Notes under the pieces: generated by a model
Seen by the model: only the letters and a program-made list of their open reading frames with translations
Told to the model about the DNA's origin: nothing
Databases searched by the model: none
Source: Lutibacter sp.
Lineage (GTDB): Bacteria; Bacteroidota; Bacteroidia; Flavobacteriales; Flavobacteriaceae
Direction: 5' to 3'
Length of the DNA stretch: 37,413 bases
Assembly: GCA_030694935.1 (NCBI GenBank)
Contig: JAUYUA010000029.1
Coordinates: 1-37,413 of the forward strand
Shown: positions 32,380 to 37,413 of the stretch, one piece after another
Position numbering within the stretch: position 1 is the stretch's first letter
Layout of the letters: every line of letters begins with the position of its first letter
Position numbers and translations under genes: made by a program

Positions 32380-32384
32380 ATAGT

Positions 32385-32852
32385 ATGATACAAAAAGAAA
32401 AAGTCATAAATTTGGTAAAAGAAGCTATCGAAGAAAACCCAGAGTTGTTTTTGATAGACTTGAAATTTTTGGCAGATAACAAGATTTCTGTTGAAGTTGA
32501 TGGCGATCACGGCGTAACTTTAAAGGAATGTATTAGAATAAGTCGAGGAATTGAGCATAATTTAGATCGAGAAATAGAAGATTTTTCTCTTGAAGTTGCT
32601 TCACCCGACATTGCAAATCCTTTAAAAGTTAATCGGCAGTATAAAAAAAATATCAATAGGGTTTTAACGTTAAAGTTAAAAGACAACACCGCTATTGAAG
32701 GTGTGCTTAAAAATGTTACTGACAGTGAGATTGAGTTGGAGTGGAAAACCCGTGAACCAAAACCTTTAGGGAAAGGTAAAGTAACGGTTACTAAAAATTC
32801 AACCATCCCTTTCAGCAATATTTTAGAGGCAAAAGTGAAAATAATATTTTAA
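32385..32852 (+). CDS. rimP: Ribosome maturation factor RimP
   Basis: A 155-residue protein. The N-terminal alpha/beta domain shows VKEAIEENPELFLIDLKFLADNKISVEVDGDHGVTLKECIRISRGIEHNLD, then the family signature DFSLEVASPDIANPLKVNRQYKKN. This is the Bacteroidota version of 'Y.LEVSSPG..RPL'. The C-terminal SH3-like part has ntAIEGVLKNVTDSEIELEWK. RimP aids 30S subunit assembly. It is the first gene of the operon with nusA and infB, a widely conserved order. nusA begins 12 bases after its stop. Confidence 0.95.
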   Translation: MIQKEKVINLVKEAIEENPELFLIDLKFLADNKISVEVDGDHGVTLKECIRISRGIEHNLDREIEDFSLEVASPDIANPLKVNRQYKKNINRVLTLKLKDNTAIEGVLKNVTDSEIELEWKTREPKPLGKGKVTVTKNSTIPFSNILEAKVKIIF

Positions 32853-32864
32853 TTAAGAGAGTGC

Positions 32865-34124
32865 ATGGAAAATTTAGCATTAATTGAGTCGTTTTCAGAT
32901 TTCAAAGGAGATAAAAATATTGACAGGGTAACGCTTATGGCAATACTTGAAGAAGTTTTTAGAGCTGCTTTAAAAAGAAAATTCGGATCTGATGATAATT
33001 TTGATATTATTATAAATCCGGATAAAGGCGATTTGGAAATTTGGAGAAATCGCATTGTGGTGGCTGATGGAATGTCGGAAGATGACAATGAAGAAATTGA
33101 ACTTTCAGAAGCCAGAAAAATTGAACCGGATTTTGAAATCGGCGAAGACGTATCGGAAGAAGTAAAGTTAATCGATTTAGGAAGACGCGCTATTTTAGCC
33201 TTACGCCAAAACCTGATTTCAAAAATACATGAACACGACAGCACAAATACTTTCAAACAGTTTAAAGCTTTAGAAGGCGATATTTACACTGCTGAGGTTC
33301 ACCATATTCGTCACAATGCAATCATTTTGTTGGATGACGACGGCAATGAAATCATCTTGCCAAAAAATGAACAAATTCGTTCAGATTACTTCAGAAAAGG
33401 AGATAACGTTCGCGGAATCATTAAATCCGTAGAATTGCGCGGTAACAAACCCGTAATTATTTTATCGAGAACTGCCCCTGAATTTTTGGTGAAATTATTT
33501 GAACAAGAAATTCCCGAGGTTTTTGACGGATTGATCACCATTGAAGGCGTTGCAAGAATTCCTGGCGAAAAAGCAAAAGTGGCGGTCGATTCTTATGATG
33601 ACAGAATTGACCCGGTTGGTGCTTGTGTTGGAATGAAAGGATCTCGTATTCACGGGATTGTTCGTGAATTGGGGAATGAAAATATTGATGTGATCAATTA
33701 CACAAAAAACACACAACTTTACATTGCAAGAGCTTTAAGCCCAGCAAAAGTTGTTTCCATGAAAATTCATGAAGAAGAAGGCCGTGAAGATGGCAAAAAA
33801 GGCAGGGTTGATGTATACTTATTGCCTGAAGAAGTTTCAAAAGCAATTGGAAAAAACGGCGTAAACATCCGCTTGGCTTCGCAATTAACCGGTTATGAAC
33901 TTGATGTGCAGCGTGAAGGCGTTGAAGCAGAAGATGATGTGGAATTGACTGAATTTTCTGATGAAATAGAAGCTTGGGTCATTCAGGAATTTAAAAATAT
34001 TGGTTTAGACACCGCAAGAAGCGTCTTGGAAAAAGACATCAATGAACTTGTTAGCAGAACCGATTTAGAAGAAGAAACCATTTTAGAGGTTCAAAAAATA
34101 TTAAGAGAAGAATTTAAAGATTAA
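32865..34124 (+). CDS. nusA: Transcription termination/antitermination factor NusA
   Basis: A 419-residue NusA. The N-terminal RNA-polymerase-binding domain spans 1 to about 125 (ALIESFSDFKGDKNIDRVTL...LRQNLISKIHEHD). The S1 domain spans about 130-200 (GDIYTAEVHHIRHNAIILLDD), KH1 about 215-290 (GACVGMKGSRIHGIVRELGNE) and KH2 about 300-370 (LLPEEVSKAIGKNGVNIRLAS). A short acidic C-terminal helix region follows. The E. coli-type acidic repeats AR1 and AR2 are absent. It influences pausing, termination and antitermination, so it could regulate its own operon through the leader hairpin; that is inference. Confidence 0.97.
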   Translation: MENLALIESFSDFKGDKNIDRVTLMAILEEVFRAALKRKFGSDDNFDIIINPDKGDLEIWRNRIVVADGMSEDDNEEIELSEARKIEPDFEIGEDVSEEVKLIDLGRRAILALRQNLISKIHEHDSTNTFKQFKALEGDIYTAEVHHIRHNAIILLDDDGNEIILPKNEQIRSDYFRKGDNVRGIIKSVELRGNKPVIILSRTAPEFLVKLFEQEIPEVFDGLITIEGVARIPGEKAKVAVDSYDDRIDPVGACVGMKGSRIHGIVRELGNENIDVINYTKNTQLYIARALSPAKVVSMKIHEEEGREDGKKGRVDVYLLPEEVSKAIGKNGVNIRLASQLTGYELDVQREGVEAEDDVELTEFSDEIEAWVIQEFKNIGLDTARSVLEKDINELVSRTDLEEETILEVQKILREEFKD

Positions 34125-34165
34125 TCTTTAATTATTCAACACAAATTGGCAAAAATAAACATTGT

Positions 34166-37030
34166 ATGGCTGAAGACAAAACATTAAGACTGAACAAAGT
34201 ATTGCGAGAATTGAATATCTCGTTAGATAGAGCTGTTGAGCATTTAGCAACTAAAGGTTTTGAAATTGAAGCAAGACCTACAACAAAAATATCTGATGAA
34301 GAGTATGAAATCTTATTGGATGGTTTTCAGACCGACAGAAGTAAAAAAGCGGCTTCAAAAGAGGTAAGCGAAGAAAAAAGGAAAGAAAAAGAAACCTTAA
34401 GAATCGCTCACGAAGAAATGTTGGAGAAACATCGTCTTGAGGAAGAAGCCAAAAAAGTTGTGATTAAAGGAAAAGCGGAAAAATTAGAGATTAAAACGGT
34501 CGGCAAAATTGATATTGAGCCAAAAGAGGCGGAAATTGAGAAAAAACCTGTTGCTGTTGTTGAAGAAACGCCAAAAGTTATAGTTGAAGAAAAACCCAAA
34601 GTGATTCTTGAACAACCAAAACCTGTTGAAGAAATTAAAGAAGAAGCGCCAAAAGTTGAAGTTGAAATCAAAGAAAAGCCTGTTGAAAAACCTATAGAAA
34701 CCCCAAAAGCAGAAGAACAAGAAATAAAGGTTTCTAAAAAGCCAATTCTTAAGAAAGCTGCACAACCAGTAGAAACTGAAAAACAACAACCGGAAATAAT
34801 TGAAGAGAAAAACGAGCTTACTGAAGCTGAAATCCTAGAATCTCAAACCATAGAAACGGTATATTCAAAATTAGAAGGACCAAAAATTATTGGCGAAAAA
34901 ATTGATTTAAAACAGTTTGAACGTCCTAAAAAGAAAAAACCTGAGCTGGCTGTCAAAAAAGAAGACAGCGACGCAAATAAAAAGAAACGCAGAAGAATTG
35001 TAAAGAAAATGCCTATAACACCAATTACAGGTATTAAAAAACAACCAATTCTTGCACAAAAAGGAGCCAACAAAGCACCATTGGTGCGTGGCAGAAAACC
35101 TTTGGTAAAAGAAGAACCTACTGAAGCAGACGTTCAAAAACAAATTAGAGAAACTTTAGAGAAACTTCAAGGTAAATCTAAAAAAGGAAAAGGCGCAAAA
35201 CACAGAAGAGACAAAAGAGATATTCACCGCATACAAACTGAAAGAGACTTTGAGCAACAAGAAGCCGAAAGCAAAATTCTAAAAGTATCGGAATTTGTGA
35301 CGGTAAGTGAAATTGCCACGATGATGGATATTCCGGTTACCCAAGTTATTTCAGCCTGTATGTCGTTGGGATTGATGGTAACTATGAATCAACGTTTGGA
35401 TGCGGAAACACTTAGTATTGTAGCCGACGAATTTGACTACAGCTTAGACTTTGTTGGAGCGGAAGTTGAAGAAGCCATTCACGAACAAGAAGATGACATT
35501 GAAGGTTTAAAACCTAGAGCACCAATTGTTACCGTAATGGGACACGTGGATCACGGAAAAACTTCCTTACTGGATTATATTCGTGAAGAAAATGTAATCG
35601 CTGGGGAATCCGGTGGAATTACGCAACACATTGGCGCTTATGGCGTAAATTTAAAAAACGGACAAAAAATAGCGTTTTTAGACACTCCTGGTCACGAAGC
35701 TTTTACAGCTATGCGTGCTCGTGGAGCTCAAGTTACGGATTTGGTAATTATTGTAATTGCAGCGGATGATGATGTGATGCCACAAACCAAAGAAGCCATC
35801 AGTCACGCGCAAGCAGCTGGTGTGCCAATAGTTTTTGCCATCAATAAAATTGACAAGCCAAACGCGAATCCTGAAAAAATTAAGGAACAACTTTCACAAA
35901 TGAATTTGTTGGTTGAAGATTGGGGAGGAAAAATTCAATCCCAGGAAATATCAGCCAAAACAGGTCAGAATGTTGAATTATTGCTTGAAAAAGTATTGCT
36001 TGAAGCCGAAATGCTGGATTTAAAAGCAAATCCAAACAAAAGAGCCGTTGGTACTGTAGTTGAAGCTTTATTAGATAAAGGCCGAGGTTATGTTTCTACC
36101 ATCTTGGTTCAAGACGGAACCTTGAAAATTGGTGATTATATGCTTGCCGGAAAACACAGCGGTAAAGTAAAAGCCATGTTTGATGAACGCGGAAATAACA
36201 TGAAAACTGCAGGACCTTCAACACCGGTTTCAATACTTGGTTTGGATGGAGCACCCCAAGCAGGAGATAAGTTCTATATTTTTGAAGATGAAAAAGAAGC
36301 AAAACAAATTGCCTCAAAACGTTCACAATTACAACGTGAACAATCGGTAAGAACACAACGTCATATTACATTGGATGAGATTGGACGAAGAATTGCCTTA
36401 GGCGACTTTAAAGAATTAAACATCATTTTAAAAGGTGATGTGGATGGTTCCGTAGAAGCGTTGGCCGATTCCTTCCAAAAACTTTCAACCGGTGAAATTC
36501 AGGTAAATATTATCCATAGAGGCGTTGGTGCCATTACAGAATCAGATGTATTGCTGGCTTCTGCATCTGACGCCATCATTATTGGATTTAACGTAAGACC
36601 TTCAGGAAATGCCAGAACATTGGCTGACAATGAAGAAATAGATATCAGAACATATTCTATTATCTATGATGCCATCAACGATTTAAGTGATGCAATGGAA
36701 GGCATGTTGTCTCCTGAAATGAAAGAAGAAATCTTAGGTAATACTGAGATCAGGGAAGTCTTCAAAATTTCTAAAATTGGAACGATTGCAGGCTGTATGG
36801 TTTTGAGCGGTAAAATTCAAAGAAATTCTAAAATTAGGGTTATTAGAGATGGTGTCGTAATTCATTCAGGCGATTTAAGCTCTTTAAAACGATTTAAAGA
36901 TGATGCAAAAGAAGTTTCAAAAGGATACGATTGCGGACTTCAAATTAAAAACTTTAATGATATTGAAGTTGGTGATTTAATAGAAGCTTACCACGAAGTT
37001 GAAATTAAGAAAAAACTGAAAAGAAATTAG
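34166..37030 (+). CDS. infB: Translation initiation factor IF-2
   Basis: A 954-residue IF-2. Residues about 4-60 are an IF2_N-type motif ([22 protein letters not shown]). A long Lys/Glu/Pro-rich linker (about 65-350) follows, with repeats such as [17 protein letters not shown] second N-domain sits near 375-430 ([20 protein letters not shown]). The G domain starts near 450 with [17 protein letters not shown] and NKIDKP. Domains II-IV follow, ending in [20 protein letters not shown]. It brings initiator tRNA to the 30S subunit. The length and linker are normal for Bacteroidota. It is followed by the group II intron 3' end. Confidence 0.97.
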   Translation: MAEDKTLRLNKVLRELNISLDRAVEHLATKGFEIEARPTTKISDEEYEILLDGFQTDRSKKAASKEVSEEKRKEKETLRIAHEEMLEKHRLEEEAKKVVIKGKAEKLEIKTVGKIDIEPKEAEIEKKPVAVVEETPKVIVEEKPKVILEQPKPVEEIKEEAPKVEVEIKEKPVEKPIETPKAEEQEIKVSKKPILKKAAQPVETEKQQPEIIEEKNELTEAEILESQTIETVYSKLEGPKIIGEKIDLKQFERPKKKKPELAVKKEDSDANKKKRRRIVKKMPITPITGIKKQPILAQKGANKAPLVRGRKPLVKEEPTEADVQKQIRETLEKLQGKSKKGKGAKHRRDKRDIHRIQTERDFEQQEAESKILKVSEFVTVSEIATMMDIPVTQVISACMSLGLMVTMNQRLDAETLSIVADEFDYSLDFVGAEVEEAIHEQEDDIEGLKPRAPIVTVMGHVDHGKTSLLDYIREENVIAGESGGITQHIGAYGVNLKNGQKIAFLDTPGHEAFTAMRARGAQVTDLVIIVIAADDDVMPQTKEAISHAQAAGVPIVFAINKIDKPNANPEKIKEQLSQMNLLVEDWGGKIQSQEISAKTGQNVELLLEKVLLEAEMLDLKANPNKRAVGTVVEALLDKGRGYVSTILVQDGTLKIGDYMLAGKHSGKVKAMFDERGNNMKTAGPSTPVSILGLDGAPQAGDKFYIFEDEKEAKQIASKRSQLQREQSVRTQRHITLDEIGRRIALGDFKELNIILKGDVDGSVEALADSFQKLSTGEIQVNIIHRGVGAITESDVLLASASDAIIIGFNVRPSGNARTLADNEEIDIRTYSIIYDAINDLSDAMEGMLSPEMKEEILGNTEIREVFKISKIGTIAGCMVLSGKIQRNSKIRVIRDGVVIHSGDLSSLKRFKDDAKEVSKGYDCGLQIKNFNDIEVGDLIEAYHEVEIKKKLKRN

Positions 37031-37102
37031 TAAGTTTATTCTTCTTAAAATTAAAGTAGGAGACAAAGTTAAGTAATGTATTTAACTTTGTCGTCCTCTC
37101 AC

Positions 37103-37132
37103 ACCACCGTATGTACTTACGTGTACGGCGGT
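37103..37132 (-). ncRNA. Group II intron domain V-like hairpin
   Basis: A 30-base hairpin with a nine-pair lower stem (ACCGCCGTA/TACGGTGGT, one G·U) and a short upper stem around GTAA. A canonical domain V is 34 bases, so the upper stem is about two pairs short and contains a mismatch. The following GAGAGG string and its position right after the reverse-transcriptase stop match other bacterial group II introns. Confidence 0.65.
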
Positions 37133-37136
37133 TTCC

Positions 37137-37412
37137 TTAAAGTGTACTACGAAATAATTGTTTATAGTTCTCTGTTAGACTATAAAAGCCTTGTTCTAAA
37201 AACCATCTATTATTCATTCCTATATTCAGTGCTGGACTGTTGGATATTCGCCACCAACCTTTTCCGCTCAATGCTGTTCGCCAACTCAAAGTCTTTTCAA
37301 CGCCTAGTTTGGTTAGAAATCTGACTATTCCCATTACTCGTTTGCATTGTTTTAGTCTAAAGCATTTGAGTCGTCGGCGTAGCCATCCTTCTATGGCTGT
37401 GAGTTTACTTTT
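37137..37412 (-). CDS. C-terminus of a group II intron reverse transcriptase/maturase (partial)
   Basis: The last 91 residues of an intron-encoded protein, read from the right edge. AIEGWLRRRLKCFRLKQCKR belongs to the maturase (X) domain. It is followed by GVEKTLSWRTALSGKGWWRI, SNSPALNIGMNNRWFLEQGF and YSLTENYKQLF, typical of maturase C-termini. There is no HNH/CxxC endonuclease domain after it, so it belongs to an endonuclease-lacking class. The frame is intact to the edge, with no stop codons. The reverse transcriptase core is outside the window, so activity cannot be judged. Confidence 0.88.
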   Translation of the reverse strand, partial: KSKLTAIEGWLRRRLKCFRLKQCKRVMGIVRFLTKLGVEKTLSWRTALSGKGWWRISNSPALNIGMNNRWFLEQGFYSLTENYKQLFRSTL

Positions 37413-37413
37413 C

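Larger units (their letters stand above)
37055..37413 (-). mobile_element. 3' portion of a group II intron (truncated by the window edge)
   Basis: On the minus strand an intron-encoded protein tail ends at 37137. Soon after comes a domain-V-like hairpin (37132-37103): ACCGCCGTA pairs with TACGGTGGT, with a GTAA tetraloop region inside. GTGTGAGAGGACG follows. Next is a domain-VI-like perfect 11-bp stem (GACAAAGTTAA at 37092-37082 with its partner at 37072-37062), then CTCCTAC, which could be the 3' intron end (…AY) near 37055. The triad position reads C-G-C, as in group IIC introns, not A-G-C. The intron is antisense to infB. The 5' end and most of the reverse transcriptase lie outside the window. 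Confidence 0.8.

Noticed and set aside
1437-37030. The window as a defence island, secretion system or biosynthetic cluster
   Set aside because: Nearly every gene is a recognised core gene; none of the unknown small genes is grouped in a way that suggests a new multi-gene system.
37062-37092. Perfect 11-bp hairpin after infB as a terminator
   Set aside because: No T run follows on the plus strand, and its place right after the domain-V-like hairpin fits intron domain VI better.
37076-37324. A plus-strand frame of 82 codons at the right edge
   Set aside because: It is antisense to the group II intron maturase tail, whose minus-strand translation clearly matches the family.

Overview
The window looks like a chromosomal segment of a low-GC, gliding-type member of the Flavobacteriaceae (Bacteroidota). 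The evidence is gliding genes gldB and gldC, a HPPK–deoxynucleoside kinase fusion, DUF5686 and 2TM-domain proteins, a Bacteroidota-style long IF-2, and promoters fitting the TTG-N17-23-TAnnTTTG pattern of this phylum. Nearly all of it is core or housekeeping sequence. I saw no rRNA, tRNA, CRISPR array or prophage. The only clear mobile element is the end of a group II intron at the right edge.

Layout. 1-4700: the tail of a methyltransferase, a small PH-domain membrane protein coupled to a DUF523 (TudS-like) protein, a class A penicillin-binding protein, a GNAT acetyltransferase with a good promoter, and a small lipoprotein. 4850-6790: a YfcC-type transporter and a DUF486 membrane protein. 6790-7397: a 600-bp non-coding stretch filled with degenerate repeats and one large palindrome. 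7398-10116: a tight molybdate uptake operon (modA, a stand-alone TOBE protein, modB, modC). 10229-12635: a CNNM/CorC-like CBS membrane protein and two exported proteins of unknown function. 12871-19531, minus strand: membrane pyrophosphatase hppA, soluble pyrophosphatase ppa, a DUF5686 outer-membrane protein and pdhB, separated by recognisable terminators and promoters. 19714-21546: etfB and etfA. 21635-29030: a bifunctional-nuclease-family protein, then a cluster for nucleoside, thymidylate and folate metabolism (nupC, thyA, folA, folK-dNK), interrupted by a small unknown gene, a 2TM protein and the convergent sppA. 29160-32225: gldC and gldB divergent from nadE, then a tandem universal stress protein. 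32319-37030: the rimP-nusA-infB operon, led by a terminator-like hairpin directly ahead of rimP. 37055-end: 3' part of a group II intron on the minus strand, about 25 bases after infB.

How the genes work together: NupC imports nucleosides and the dNK domain can phosphorylate deoxynucleosides. ThyA consumes methylene-tetrahydrofolate and releases dihydrofolate, which FolA recycles, while the HPPK domain feeds the folate pathway. HppA and Ppa both remove pyrophosphate, one conserving the energy as an ion gradient and the other as a soluble enzyme. RimP, NusA and IF-2 couple ribosome maturation, transcription and translation initiation.

I found no convincing new multi-gene system. The most promising leads are non-coding: the hairpin leader of rimP-nusA-infB, a structured repeat element before thyA, a long palindrome before modA, a possible MarR-type operator before etfBA, and a terminator that abuts the start codon of the next gene.
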